DNA of 64,000 nucleotides from Microbacterium sp. Gd 4-13 (GCF_003095395.1 NZ_QEIJ01000001.1:310001-374000), one strand, 5' to 3'. Shown: positions 54,142-63,295, numbered from the stretch's first letter. Notes: generated from the letters alone by a model not told the origin. A program made the numbers and translations.

Positions 54142-55102
54142 GCTGGGTCGAGGACCGGAGAGCGCGTCGGAGAGAGAACAGCTGGGCCGAGTCTTCGGGG
54201 CCGATCAGCGGCAGCCCGGCGGAGCGCAGCATGGCACGCAGGGGTGTGGCGGCGATCGCCTCCGCCCACCCCCAGTGCACGACCGCTCGAGCACCGCGTT
54301 CGAAGAGCCGGGCATCGCGGGCATGGCGCTCGCGCATGACGGTGTTGTGCTCGCCGAATCGACCGTCGTACTTGAGGTCGCCGTCGCCCTCGCCGACGAT
54401 CCGCATCTCGGGCCACCACTTATCGACACGATCCCCCGCGGATGCTTCGTCCCCGAGCCAGACCTGGAGCTCGGGTCGAGGAAAACCCAGCCATTCGAGC
54501 ACGGCTCTGTCGACGGATTCGAGCGGAGACTCGGCCGATGGCGACACGCGGTCCAAGACCCACCGCGCGCGGAGTCGACCGCGCGACGAGGCGCGCGATT
54601 CGTTCTCTCCGACGAGGGAGGCCGTCCCGATCCCGGTGTCCCGCCGCAGCGCCGCGTCGCCGACGGCAAGAGCCACGGCGTTGTGCCGCGAGCGGGCGAG
54701 ATCGATCACCGTGTCGCGGACGGTGGTGCGCCGCATCCCACCTGCGGTGTCCATCGAACGGTGCTCCGACGTGGTGTGGACCAGCACGCCTCCCGACACG
54801 CGCGACGTCGACGAGTCGTCGCGAAGGACATGGACGGTGCCGGGATCACCGAACACTGGCAGGCTGTGGAGCACGCTGGCCGATTCGAGACAGAACACGC
54901 TGTCGGGATGCCGTAGAGCGGCCGCGTGCACCCGCGCCGCGTAACGATCCCACGGAGCGAGGGCGTTCCATTCGTCGCTGAGTGCGTACACGCCACGGAT
55001 CACGCGCGTCAGTTCTCCCGATCGCACGCCCCGTGACGCGTCGCGGACTTCTGCGGTGGGGATGAGGGCGATGGGACTTCGGGCGACGTCGGGCTCGTTC
55101 AT
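54080..55102 (-). CDS. AbiEi-like / DUF559-like protein (predicted nuclease fold)
   Basis: 340 residues. The N-terminal part resembles AbiEi-type proteins (IPTAEVRDASRGVRSGELTRVIRGVYALSDEW, HPDSVFCLESASVLHSLPVFG, TTVRDTVIDLARSRHNAVALAVGDAALRR). The C-terminal part has a possible PD-(D/E)xK core: SAESPLESVDRAVLEWLGFPRPELQVWL, then RVDKWWPEMRIVGEGDGDLKYDG (D, E-x-D-x-K) and VMRERHARDARLFERGARAVVHWGW. The final stretch FTPATRLQRYAAVSSPG is encoded by palindrome A2, so it is probably an acquired tail. No cognate toxin gene is nearby. A relative in plan, though not closely alike in sequence, of the 40.4 kb gene. Confidence 0.75.
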   Translation of the reverse strand: MNEPDVARSPIALIPTAEVRDASRGVRSGELTRVIRGVYALSDEWNALAPWDRYAARVHAAALRHPDSVFCLESASVLHSLPVFGDPGTVHVLRDDSSTSRVSGGVLVHTTSEHRSMDTAGGMRRTTVRDTVIDLARSRHNAVALAVGDAALRRDTGIGTASLVGENESRASSRGRLRARWVLDRVSPSAESPLESVDRAVLEWLGFPRPELQVWLGDEASAGDRVDKWWPEMRIVGEGDGDLKYDGRFGEHNTVMRERHARDARLFERGARAVVHWGWAEAIAATPLRAMLRSAGLPLIGPEDSAQLFSLRRALRSSTQPRDFTPATRLQRYAAVSSPG

Positions 55103-55225
55103 GAGGGAAGGCTCTCGCCCTCTGCCCGGTCGTCGGCGGCGATCTCCGAATGCTGTGGATCGCCGCCGCCTCTTCGTGCCCTGTGCAGGCGCGGGCGCCC
55201 GCCCGCTGCCCGCCCGCCCGCCGAC

Positions 55226-55296
55226 CCCGAGACTTCATCCCGTATACGAGACTGCGCGCGAGGGTAGCTGTCTCGTATAGGGGATGAAGTCTCGGG
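55226..55296. repeat. 71-bp palindromic element, copy A3
   Basis: Left arm 55226-55252, 17-nt loop 55253-55269, right arm 55270-55296; 26 of 27 arm positions pair, and pairing extends three bases outward on both sides (55223-55299). Two of the three bases of the CPBP gene stop (TCA at 55298-55300) lie in this extension. Same geometry as A1 and A2 with a different 11-base variable segment. Confidence 0.92.
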
Positions 55297-55297
55297 G

Positions 55298-56101
55298 TCA
55301 GGATGCGGGGGCGAAGACGCCGGGCCAGAGGGACGCCGCCAGGGGGTACCCCACGAAGGCGACGACGTCGAGCAGGGTGTGGGCGATGACGAGGGGCATC
55401 ACGCGCCCCCAGCGCTTGTAGCACCAGCCGAAGACGACGCCCATGACGACGTTGCCGAGCACCGCTCCGAGGCCCTGGTACGCGTGGTAGGCGCCGCGGA
55501 GCGCGGCGGTGGAGAGAATGATCGTCCACCACGACCAGCCGATGCGACGCAGCCGGTCGAAGAGGTACGCGATGAAGATGACCTCTTCGGTCAGGCCGGC
55601 ACGCATGGCCGACAGGACGAGCAGAGGCACCGCCCACCAGGCGGAGTCGATCGGCGACGCCACCACGGCGACGTTGAAGCCGGTCACGCGGGCCAGTGCA
55701 TAGAGCCCGAGGCCGGGGATGCCGATGATGGCCGCCAGCGCGACGCCGCGGCCGAGGTCGCCGCCGAAGCGCGTGAAGTCGAGCCCGATGCGCCGCAGCG
55801 CGTTCGTGCCGGGCTCCCACAGCAGGTAGATGACCAGCGCGACCGTCGCCAGGGCGAAGCCGACGGAGAGCAGGCGGTAGAACGCGTCCCAGAGAGCCTC
55901 GGCGTCCTGCGCCGGGTTCAGCTGCGTCTGCTGCTGCCCGATCGGAGTCGTCCGCAGCGATGCACGGATCAGCGAGAGCACCGAGTACAGCGCCGACTGC
56001 CCGACGCTGATCGCCAGGACGAGCGAGACCTCCCAGATCCAGCGCGTCCGCGCCGCCGGGGTGATCGGGGTGGGTCCCGAGGGCGGGGCATCCGTGGGCA
56101 T
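55298..56101 (-). CDS. CPBP family intramembrane metalloprotease
   Basis: 267 residues, about seven to eight transmembrane helices. The Abi/CPBP motifs are AGLTEEVIFIAYLFDRLRR (EE motif 1), RGAYHAYQGLGAVLGNVVMGVVFGWCY (motif 2 with His) and PLVIAHTLLDVVAFVGYPL (His motif 3/4). The usual EExxxR arginine is not in the first motif, since EEVIF is followed by IAYLF. Such proteases act on prenylated or other membrane proteins, or in bacteriocin immunity; the target is unknown. It is divergent from the importer operon. Confidence 0.9.
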   Translation of the reverse strand: MPTDAPPSGPTPITPAARTRWIWEVSLVLAISVGQSALYSVLSLIRASLRTTPIGQQQTQLNPAQDAEALWDAFYRLLSVGFALATVALVIYLLWEPGTNALRRIGLDFTRFGGDLGRGVALAAIIGIPGLGLYALARVTGFNVAVVASPIDSAWWAVPLLVLSAMRAGLTEEVIFIAYLFDRLRRIGWSWWTIILSTAALRGAYHAYQGLGAVLGNVVMGVVFGWCYKRWGRVMPLVIAHTLLDVVAFVGYPLAASLWPGVFAPAS

Positions 56102-56171
56102 CCTCCCAGGGTGCCACAGGGCGATGTGCGACGATTCTCAAGGTTTTTCACGCAGGAGGTCGACAAGCTTT

Positions 56172-57896
56172 ATGGGTTCGGGACGAAAGCCGAAGAACAT
56201 CGTGCGGGCAGCGGTCGCCGCCGTCGCCGTGGTGGCGCTGCTGAGCGGCTGCACCGCCGCGGCGCCGCCGACCGAACCGGAGCCGACCCCACCGCCCACG
56301 ACGGCGACGGTCGGCGTCGTCGGCCAGTTCACCAGCTTCAACCCCGAGACGTCGCAGGGTGCGACCCACGCGAACCTCGCCGTCTCGCAGTATCTCCACG
56401 AGTCGTTCGCCTACATCGGAGACGACCTCCAGGTCACCGGCAACACGGGGTTCGGCGAGGTCGAGAAGATCTCCGACGACCCGCTGACCGTGGTCTATTC
56501 GCTCCACGAGGGGCGCAAGTGGTCGGACGGCACCCTCGTGACCATGGAGGACCTGCTGTTCGGCTGGGCGGTCAACACCGGATGGTTCGACGACGCCGCC
56601 TACAACGAGCAGGGCAACGTCGTCAGCGGCACGCGCTACTTCGACACGGCGAAGACCGAATCGCTGAACAGCGACACCGAGCGCGCCGAGATCGACACGC
56701 GCAAGCGCATCATGACGGTCACCTACGACGACCCGTTCGCCGACTGGAACCGCCAGTGGCTGCTCGATCGCCCGCTCCACGTCGTCGCCCAGAAGGCGGG
56801 CGTCTCCGCCGGTGACATCCTGCGCGTCATCCGCGAGGCGCCGAAGGGCGACCCCGAGGCGCCCGCCGAGCCGAACGCCACTCTGCTCGCGGCCGGACGC
56901 GCGTGGTCGACCGGGTTCGACGTCGACCCCGCCGCGCCCGATCTGTCCGGCGCGGTCTCGAACGGTCCGTACATGGTGGAGTCGCTGCAGAGCGACCGCC
57001 TCGAACTCGTCCGCAATCCCGTCTACGAGGGCGCCAACTATCCGGCCATCGATCGCCTCACGGTGCGCTTCTTCCCCGATGAGCAATCGCAGCTCGACGC
57101 GGTCCAGGCGGGCGAGGTCGACGTGGCCAACCTGGGGGCCGTCTCGGAGGCGACGATCGGACGCCTCGAGTCGGCCGGCGCCGAGGTGCTGACCGGGGCG
57201 CGCCCGCGCACCCTCAGCCTCATCTTCGTCGACGAGGCCGAACGCATGGACGACACGACCCGCGAGGCGCTGATGTTGTCCCTCGACAGGAAGCACCTCG
57301 TGGAGGAGTCGGTCGGTGGGGTGAATGCGGATGCGGCGCCCCTGCGCTCGTTCATCTCCTCTGCCGCGTCGGGGTCGGCGTACCGCGACGTGATCGCCGA
57401 CAACGGTTCGCCCGGCGACGGGCCCGACGTCGACCGGGCGACCTCCCTGCTCGACGGGGAGGAGCCGCAGGTGCGCATCCGTTACGAGCCGACCGACACG
57501 GTCGCCGCCGATCTGTTCGCAGAGATCGCGCGCATGGCCGAGGCTGCGGGCATCGACGTCCGCCCCGCCGGCGACGACGACCAGGCCGACGCGGAGCTCG
57601 TCTCGGCCGACGTCAGCGGTTCGCTCTACGAGACGGCCCGCCAGCGCGTGACGGAAGGTGCCGGGGGAGTGGACGCCGTTCGGGCTCTGCTGGAGATGCG
57701 TCGGAGCACTGATCCCGAGCAGGTCATCGAGGTCGGGCAGGACGTGGACCGTGCGCTGTTCGATGATCTGTACGGGATGCCGCTCGTCGAAGCGTCGGGG
57801 GTCGTCGCTCACTCCGCGAAGGTGAGCGGGGTCTCGTACACGAGCTCGCTGTGGGCCGCTCCGAGCCAGTTCTGGACCTGGCAGCCTGTCAAATGA
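56172..57896 (+). CDS. ABC transporter substrate-binding lipoprotein (family 5), first copy
   Basis: 574 residues. Lipoprotein signal NIVRAAVAAVAVVALLSGC (Cys about 27), Pro/Thr-rich linker, then the peptide/nickel-binding SBP_bac_5 fold: TSFNPETSQGATHANLAVSQYLHESFAYI, VVYSLHEGRKWSDGTLVTMEDLLFGW, and NGPYMVESLQSDRLELVRNPVYEG. The last part ends VSYTSSLWAAPSQFWTWQPVK. AGGAGG lies 13 bases before the ATG at 56172, longer than ideal. First gene of an importer cluster with a second SBP. Confidence 0.92.
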   Translation: MGSGRKPKNIVRAAVAAVAVVALLSGCTAAAPPTEPEPTPPPTTATVGVVGQFTSFNPETSQGATHANLAVSQYLHESFAYIGDDLQVTGNTGFGEVEKISDDPLTVVYSLHEGRKWSDGTLVTMEDLLFGWAVNTGWFDDAAYNEQGNVVSGTRYFDTAKTESLNSDTERAEIDTRKRIMTVTYDDPFADWNRQWLLDRPLHVVAQKAGVSAGDILRVIREAPKGDPEAPAEPNATLLAAGRAWSTGFDVDPAAPDLSGAVSNGPYMVESLQSDRLELVRNPVYEGANYPAIDRLTVRFFPDEQSQLDAVQAGEVDVANLGAVSEATIGRLESAGAEVLTGARPRTLSLIFVDEAERMDDTTREALMLSLDRKHLVEESVGGVNADAAPLRSFISSAASGSAYRDVIADNGSPGDGPDVDRATSLLDGEEPQVRIRYEPTDTVAADLFAEIARMAEAAGIDVRPAGDDDQADAELVSADVSGSLYETARQRVTEGAGGVDAVRALLEMRRSTDPEQVIEVGQDVDRALFDDLYGMPLVEASGVVAHSAKVSGVSYTSSLWAAPSQFWTWQPVK

Positions 57897-57977
57897 CCTG
57901 AAGGCGGGTCGTTTTTGTCAGATTGCTACATCAGACGCGCCGCGAGTTAAGGGTATGTAACGTTTGCGCCGATAGTT

Positions 57978-58005
57978 TTGACCAAGGCTGATCGTTTACT
58001 TATCG
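57978..58005 (+). promoter_or_regulatory. Promoter candidate for the second binding-protein gene
   Basis: TTGACC (57978-57983), a 16-base spacer and TTATCG (58000-58005). The 182-base gap is clearly AT-richer than its surroundings. A separate promoter would explain higher expression of the second binding protein. Confidence 0.4.
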
Positions 58006-58078
58006 TTTCCCTATCTGTGTCCCGCCGAGGCCCCCCCGATTCGGCGTGGACGCGCTCACCCCTTGCACAGGAGGAAAT

Positions 58079-59869
58079 GTGTCAGAAAACACGTGGCGCA
58101 AACGCGCCCTCGTGACCGGAGCGGGAGTGGCCGTCACGGCGCTCGCGCTCGCCGGTTGCACCACCGCGCCCGCGGAAGAGACCCCCGCCGAGAGCGGCGG
58201 AACCGTCACCATCGCCACCACGAACCCTTTCACCTCGTTCAACGGCGACACCCCCGACGCGAACCTCGACACCAACGGCATGGTGGGCTACCTCACCGGC
58301 GTGTCCGGCGGACTCGGCCTCGGCGGCTTCCTGCGCCTCGACAAGGACTTCAGCATCCTGTCGAACGACGACTTCGGCACCATCGAGACGGTCTCCGAAG
58401 ACCCGCTGACCGTCAAGTACACCCTCAATGAAGGTCTGACCTGGTCGGACGGCGAGCCCATCACCGCCGACGACATGCTCGTGAACTGGGCCATCAACTC
58501 GGGCTACTACAACGACGCCGAGATCGACGCCTCGACCGGCGACGTCACCAACGGCGGAACGCAGTACTTCACGCTCGCAGGCAGCACCGCGGGCCTGGAC
58601 ACCACGGACTTCCCCGAGATCGGCGACGACAACATGTCGATGACGATCACGTACGGAACGCCGTTCGTGGACTACCAGCTCGTCAACCCCATCGGCAAGC
58701 CGGCTCACGTGCTCGCCGAGAAGGCGGGCGTCTCGCTCGAGGAGCTCATCACGACGCTCAACGACACCCCCAAGGGCGACACGGCCGCTCCCGTGGCCCC
58801 GAATGCAACCCTGAAGGCCGCCGCCGACTTCTGGAACACCGGCTACGACGTCACGACCATGCCGAGCGACGAAAGCCTCCTCGTCGGTAGCGGACCGTTC
58901 ATCGTGACCGACTTCCAGGCGGAGTCGAGCATCACGCTGGAGAAGAACCCCGAGTACAAGGGCACCATGTCGCCCGCGTACGACCAGCTGATCATCCGCT
59001 TCATCGGCGACCCGAACGCGCAGGTCACGGCCCTCCAGAACGGCGAGGTCAACGCGATCCAGCCGCAGCCGTCTGCCGACACGCTGACCGCGCTCGAGGC
59101 GAACAGCGCCACCGTGCACGCCGGCAACCAGGTCGCCTACGACCACCTCGACCTGACCTTCGGCGGCGTGTTCGCCGAGGCGAACGTGCGCGAGGCCTTC
59201 CTCAAGACGATCCCGCGCCAGCAGATCCTCGACTCGATCATCACGCCGGTCAACCCCGACGCCGAGGTGCTCAACTCGCAGATCTTCCTGCCGACCGATG
59301 CCGAGTACACCGACGCCGTCGCGGCGAGCGGCTACGACGCGTTCACCGAGCCCGACATCGAGGGCGCCAAGGCGCTCCTCGCCGGAGCGACGCCGACGGT
59401 GCGGATCCTCTACAACACCAACAACCCGAACCGTGTCGACAGCTTCCGCGCCATCCAGCAGTCGGCGCAGCAGGCGGGCTTCGTGATCGAGGACGCCGGC
59501 TCGCCCGACTGGAGCTCGCTCCTGGGCTCCGGCAGCTACGACGCGTCGATCTTCGGCTGGGTCTCGCCGGGTGCCGGTAACGCCGCCCTGCCGCAGATCT
59601 TCAAGACCAACGGTGGCGGTAACTACAACCTCTACACCAACGCCGACGTCGACACCCTCGTCGACGAGAGCCAGGTCACGGTCGACAGCGACGCCCTGCA
59701 GCAGCTCAAGATCGAGATCGACGCGAAGACGGCGCAGGACTTCTACGGTCTGCCGCTGTTCCAGACGCCGGGTCTGTTCGCCGACAACGGCACCGTCACG
59801 GGCATCGACTACTTCGGTGGCCAGACGGGCATCGTGTGGAACGCCCAGGAGTGGACGCTGGCCGGCTGA
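58079..59869 (+). CDS. ABC transporter substrate-binding lipoprotein (family 5), second copy
   Basis: 596 residues. Lipobox LALAGC (Cys about 25) after VTGAGVAVTALALAGC. SBP_bac_5 pattern: VTIATTNPFTSFNGDTPDANLDTNGMVGYL, VKYTLNEGLTWSDGEPITADDMLVNWAINSGYY, GSGPFIVTDFQAESSITLEKNPEYKG and YNTNNPNRVDSFRAIQQSAQQAGFVIEDA. It differs from the first copy but shares the same plan, so the two probably recognise different oligopeptides. GTG 58079 has AGGAGG just upstream. A strong terminator follows. Confidence 0.94.
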   Translation: MSENTWRKRALVTGAGVAVTALALAGCTTAPAEETPAESGGTVTIATTNPFTSFNGDTPDANLDTNGMVGYLTGVSGGLGLGGFLRLDKDFSILSNDDFGTIETVSEDPLTVKYTLNEGLTWSDGEPITADDMLVNWAINSGYYNDAEIDASTGDVTNGGTQYFTLAGSTAGLDTTDFPEIGDDNMSMTITYGTPFVDYQLVNPIGKPAHVLAEKAGVSLEELITTLNDTPKGDTAAPVAPNATLKAAADFWNTGYDVTTMPSDESLLVGSGPFIVTDFQAESSITLEKNPEYKGTMSPAYDQLIIRFIGDPNAQVTALQNGEVNAIQPQPSADTLTALEANSATVHAGNQVAYDHLDLTFGGVFAEANVREAFLKTIPRQQILDSIITPVNPDAEVLNSQIFLPTDAEYTDAVAASGYDAFTEPDIEGAKALLAGATPTVRILYNTNNPNRVDSFRAIQQSAQQAGFVIEDAGSPDWSSLLGSGSYDASIFGWVSPGAGNAALPQIFKTNGGGNYNLYTNADVDTLVDESQVTVDSDALQQLKIEIDAKTAQDFYGLPLFQTPGLFADNGTVTGIDYFGGQTGIVWNAQEWTLAG

Positions 59870-59907
59870 TAGCCGCCCGGTGACCACCGGCTGAACCGCA
59901 TTACAGC

Positions 59908-59940
59908 GAGGCGCCGGAGTCGTAAAGGCTCCGGCGCCTC
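59908..59940 (+). terminator. Hairpin after the second binding-protein gene
   Basis: GAGGCGCCGGAG (59908-59919) pairs perfectly with 59929-59940 around a nine-base loop. It should reduce read-through to the permease genes, giving more binding protein than permease. Confidence 0.8.
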
Positions 59941-60023
59941 GTCTTGCCCGCTCCAGGCAACCGTTATCCTGTCGTGATCGCACTTGCGATGCGCACTCTC
60001 TCGACCGAAGGAAGTTCCCCGCG

Positions 60024-61568
60024 ATGGTCGGATTCGTCCTCAGGCGCATCGCCGTCTCCATCCTCGTTCTGCTGGCGGCGTCGTTCATCATGTACGTGTT
60101 GTCCGCCAACTCCGGCAACCCGCTGGAAGATCTGCAGGGCAGCAACGACCCCAACCGCGACCAGCTCATTGCGGCGCGTATCGCTCAGCTCGACCTGGAC
60201 GTCCCGCCCGTGCTGCGCTATTTCCTGTGGCTCGGCGGCGCGGCCCAGTGCCTCATCCCGTTCGTCGGCACCTGCGACCTCGGAACCACGATCTCGAACG
60301 CGCCGGTGACGTCGATCCTCCCCGCCGCCATGGTCTCGACCCTTCAGCTGGTGACGGTCGCCTTCGTCGTCGCGATCGTGCTCGGCGTCGCCGTCGGCAT
60401 CGTCACGGCGCTCCGCCAGTACAGCGGCTTCGACTTCGGCGTGACGCTGGTGAGCTTCTTCCTCTACTCGCTGCCGTCCTTCCTCATCGCGGTTCTCCTC
60501 AAGGAGTTCATGGCGATCGGGTTCAACGACTTCCTCGTCTCCGCCACCTCGATCCCACCCCTCGTGATCATCCTGATCACGGTGATCAGCGCGATCGTCT
60601 GGCAGGCCATGATCGGCGGCGACGTCCGCCGCCGACTCATCGTGGCCGGCATCTCGGGCGCGGCGACCGCGGCGCTCCTGGTCTACTTCGACCTGGCCGA
60701 CTGGTTCCGAAACCCCGGACTCGGTCCTGTCGGGCTCTTCATCCTCATCGCCGGAACCGTGGTGCTCACGACGGCTCTCATCGCCGGTCTTGAGAACCGT
60801 CGAGCGCTCATCGTGGCCGGCATCAACGGTGCGATCGCCTACATCAGCTACTTCGCGCTGCAGGGGCTCTTCGACATCTCGTCGCTCGGCACGCTGATCA
60901 TCCTGGGCATCGCCGCCCTGGCGGTCGGCATCGTCACCGGGCTCGTCCTGGGCGGCAACGATCGCGGCCAGGCAGCCCGCATCGGGGCGATCGTGGCTTT
61001 CGTGACGTCGTCGCTGGTCGTGCTCGACCGCTTCATGCAGTCGTGGCCGGCCTACGTCAACTCGCCCCGCATCGGCGGTCGCCCGATCGCGACCGTGGGT
61101 GCGAGCACCCCCGGCTTCACGGGCGACGTGTGGCTGTCGGGCATCGACTCGTTCACCCACCTGCTGCTGCCGACGATCGCCCTGCTGCTGATCTCGTTCG
61201 CCGGTTACACCCGGTACGCCCGCTCGGGCCTGCTCGAGGTCATGAACCAGGACTACATCCGCACCGCTCGGGCCAAGGGCCTCGGCGAGCGGACGGTCGT
61301 GATGCGTCACGCCCTCCGGAACATGCTGATCCCGATCGTGACGCTGATCGCGACCGACATCGGAGCGCTCCTCGGCGGTGCCGTCATCACCGAGCGCGTC
61401 TTCGCGATCAGCGGGATGGGGCAGCTGTTCGTCTCGTCGATCCTGCGCACCGACGTCAACCCCGTCATGGGCTACTTCCTGATCATCGCGGTCACCGCGA
61501 TCCTGTTCAACTTCCTTGCCGACCTCGCCTACGCCGCGCTCGACCCGCGCGTGCGGGTGGCGGCATGA
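60024..61568 (+). CDS. Oligopeptide-type ABC importer permease (DppB/OppB-like, enlarged)
   Basis: 514 residues, whereas the family usually has about 310-340. The N-terminal LRRIAVSILVLLAASFIMYVL and VSTLQLVTVAFVVAIVLGVAVGIVTAL are standard, and the EAA loop is VMNQDYIRTARAKGLGERTVVMRHALRNMLIPIVTL. Between residue about 195 and about 345 there is an extra stretch with about four hydrophobic segments (IVAGISGAATAALLVYF, VGLFILIAGTVVLTTALIAGL, IILGIAALAVGIVTGLVLG, AIVAFVTSSLVVLDRF). ATG 60024 has GAAGGAAG upstream. Confidence 0.92.
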   Translation: MVGFVLRRIAVSILVLLAASFIMYVLSANSGNPLEDLQGSNDPNRDQLIAARIAQLDLDVPPVLRYFLWLGGAAQCLIPFVGTCDLGTTISNAPVTSILPAAMVSTLQLVTVAFVVAIVLGVAVGIVTALRQYSGFDFGVTLVSFFLYSLPSFLIAVLLKEFMAIGFNDFLVSATSIPPLVIILITVISAIVWQAMIGGDVRRRLIVAGISGAATAALLVYFDLADWFRNPGLGPVGLFILIAGTVVLTTALIAGLENRRALIVAGINGAIAYISYFALQGLFDISSLGTLIILGIAALAVGIVTGLVLGGNDRGQAARIGAIVAFVTSSLVVLDRFMQSWPAYVNSPRIGGRPIATVGASTPGFTGDVWLSGIDSFTHLLLPTIALLLISFAGYTRYARSGLLEVMNQDYIRTARAKGLGERTVVMRHALRNMLIPIVTLIATDIGALLGGAVITERVFAISGMGQLFVSSILRTDVNPVMGYFLIIAVTAILFNFLADLAYAALDPRVRVAA

Positions 61569-61602
61569 TCTCCGACGTCCGCTTCTGCGGGGAGGCCACG
61601 CG

Positions 61603-62619
61603 ATGACCCAGATGATGCCCGAACCGGTGGAGCCGCAGACCGGCGCACCCGCGACGACCGACGACGACACCGTCGGCGTGAGCCAAGGGCGGCTGATCCT
61701 CCGCCGATTCCTCGCCAACCGCGTGGCGGTGGTCTCCGGCATCCTGTTCGTGCTGATCGCCGTGTTCTCCATCTCGGCGGTCGGTCTCGGCCCGATCCCC
61801 GGGTGGTGGAAGTACGACTTCTCGACGCTGAACCCTCAGATCGACGGCGGCGCTCCCTCCCTCTCGCTCCTCCCGGAGTGGCTGGGCGGATCGGGACTCG
61901 CGCTGGGGGAGCACCCCTTCGGTCAGGACCGCATCGGTATCGACTACTTCGCCATGACCATGCGCGGCATCCAGAACTCCATCCTGGTGATGTTCGTCAT
62001 CGGCATCGTCGGCACCGTCGTCGGCACGGTGATCGGCGCCCTCGCCGGGTACTACCGCGGCCTTCTCGACTCGATCCTCATGCGCATCACCGACGTGTTC
62101 ATCGTGATCCCCGTGCTCGTCATCGGTGCCGTCGTCGGACGCACCACGGGCGGCCTCGGTGTGCTGCCGCTGGCGTTCTTCCTCGCCATGGTGTCGTGGA
62201 TGGTCATCGCACGTCTCGTGCGCGCCGAGTTCCTGTCGTTGCGCGAGCGCGAGTTCGTCGAGGCGGCCCGGGTCGCCGGAGCGAGCGACTTCCGCATCAT
62301 CTTCAAGCACATCCTGCCGAACGCGATCGGCGTGGTGATCGTCGCCGCGACCCTGCTCGCCGCATCCGCCATCCTGCTCGAGACGGCGCTGAGCTACCTC
62401 GGTCTGGGTGTTCGCCCGCCCGAGGTCTCGCTGGGTCTGATCATCTCCGACAACCAGTCGGCGTTCCAGACGCGCCCGTGGCTCTTCTGGTGGCCGGCCA
62501 CGTTCATCGTGCTGCTCGCCCTGCTGATCAACTTCGTCGGCGATGGTCTGCGCGACGCGTTCGACCCGCGACAGAAGCGGTTCTCGCTGCGACGGACGAA
62601 GGAAAAGGCATCGTCGTGA
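61603..62619 (+). CDS. Oligopeptide-type ABC importer permease (DppC/OppC-like)
   Basis: 338 residues. Six transmembrane helices in the DppC layout: VSGILFVLIAVFSISAVGLG, a large external loop ending GEHPFGQDRIGIDYFAMTMRGIQNSILVMFVIGIVGTVVGTVIGALAGYYRG, EAA motif LREREFVEAARVAGASDFRIIFKHILPNAIG, and final ALLINFVGDGLRDAFDPRQ. ATG 61603 has GGGGAGG eight bases upstream; the gap to the DppB-like gene is 34 bp. An antisense PH-domain gene separates it from the ATPase gene. Confidence 0.95.
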   Translation: MTQMMPEPVEPQTGAPATTDDDTVGVSQGRLILRRFLANRVAVVSGILFVLIAVFSISAVGLGPIPGWWKYDFSTLNPQIDGGAPSLSLLPEWLGGSGLALGEHPFGQDRIGIDYFAMTMRGIQNSILVMFVIGIVGTVVGTVIGALAGYYRGLLDSILMRITDVFIVIPVLVIGAVVGRTTGGLGVLPLAFFLAMVSWMVIARLVRAEFLSLREREFVEAARVAGASDFRIIFKHILPNAIGVVIVAATLLAASAILLETALSYLGLGVRPPEVSLGLIISDNQSAFQTRPWLFWWPATFIVLLALLINFVGDGLRDAFDPRQKRFSLRRTKEKASS

Positions 62620-62633
62620 TGCGCGCCGTGCTC

Positions 62634-63233
62634 TCAGACGAGCAGCGCCGCGCCCGCGAGGGCGAGAACGCCCAGCGCGACCGCCGCGACGGCGCTCACG
62701 CGCGGGTGCGGACGCACGGCGATGCCCTCGGCCAGTCCGGTCTCGATGAGACCGCGATCCCGACGGTCGTGCCAGCGGGTGAGCACCAGGTCGGCCGCGT
62801 CTCCCGAGTCGGTGCCCGGAAGGTCGCCGGGGCGCACGCCGGTGGCGTCTCCGCCCTTTCGGCGGTGACTGCGCGCGGCGCGGAGCGACGACAGCGAGCC
62901 GGGCGCGGGAGCCGCGGTGGCGCGCACACGACGGTTCGGGGTGTGGAGCGTGAGCGCGTACTGCGTGTCGACGTGGATCAGCGCCTCCCACGGAACGCGG
63001 TACTGCGTGAAGACGTTCACCACGGTCACGCCGGCGTCGTCCACGCCGAGGTGGGGCGCCCACAGGAGGGCCCAGATCAGCGCGGCACCTCCGGCGCACC
63101 CGAGCGCGACCGACGGAGCGATCGAGAGACCGCCGGGCGTCACCAGGGTGATTACGATCGCCACCGCCAGCAGTGCCCACGCCACGTAGCTCAGCACCCT
63201 GTTGAACGTCGAGCGGAACACGGTTTCGGCCAT
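62634..63233 (-). CDS. Bacterial PH-domain membrane protein inserted in antisense
   Basis: 199 residues. Two N-terminal helices (VLSYVAWALLAVAIVITLVT and PSVALGCAGGAALIWALLWA), then a bacterial PH-like segment (HLGVDDAGVTVVNVFTQYRVPWEALIHVDTQYALTLHTPNRRVRATAAPAPG), a polar Arg/Asp-rich stretch, and a C-terminal helix (VSAVAAVALGVLALAGAALLV). It lies on the opposite strand between the importer permease and ATPase genes, 14 and 62 bp from them, so importer transcription must cross it in antisense. Confidence 0.85.
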   Translation of the reverse strand: MAETVFRSTFNRVLSYVAWALLAVAIVITLVTPGGLSIAPSVALGCAGGAALIWALLWAPHLGVDDAGVTVVNVFTQYRVPWEALIHVDTQYALTLHTPNRRVRATAAPAPGSLSSLRAARSHRRKGGDATGVRPGDLPGTDSGDAADLVLTRWHDRRDRGLIETGLAEGIAVRPHPRVSAVAAVALGVLALAGAALLV

Positions 63234-63295
63234 GCGGCCATTCTCCCATCCACGATCGTCGCGTCCTCGCGGACGACGGCGGGAAGGATCTCATC

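Larger units (their letters stand above)
54071..55222 (-). mobile_element. Candidate unit: AbiEi-like gene plus palindrome A2
   Basis: AbiEi-like gene bracketed by palindromes A2 (54071-54141) and A3 (55226-55296), the latter next to the end of the CPBP protease gene. The order host gene, palindrome, nuclease-like gene, palindrome carrying its stop is the same as in the 40.4-41.5 kb unit. No transposase; inference only. Confidence 0.4.

Noticed and set aside
54080..55102. Complete AbiE-type toxin-antitoxin system
   Set aside because: No AbiEii-like nucleotidyltransferase toxin gene lies on either side; the same is true for the 40.4 kb gene.
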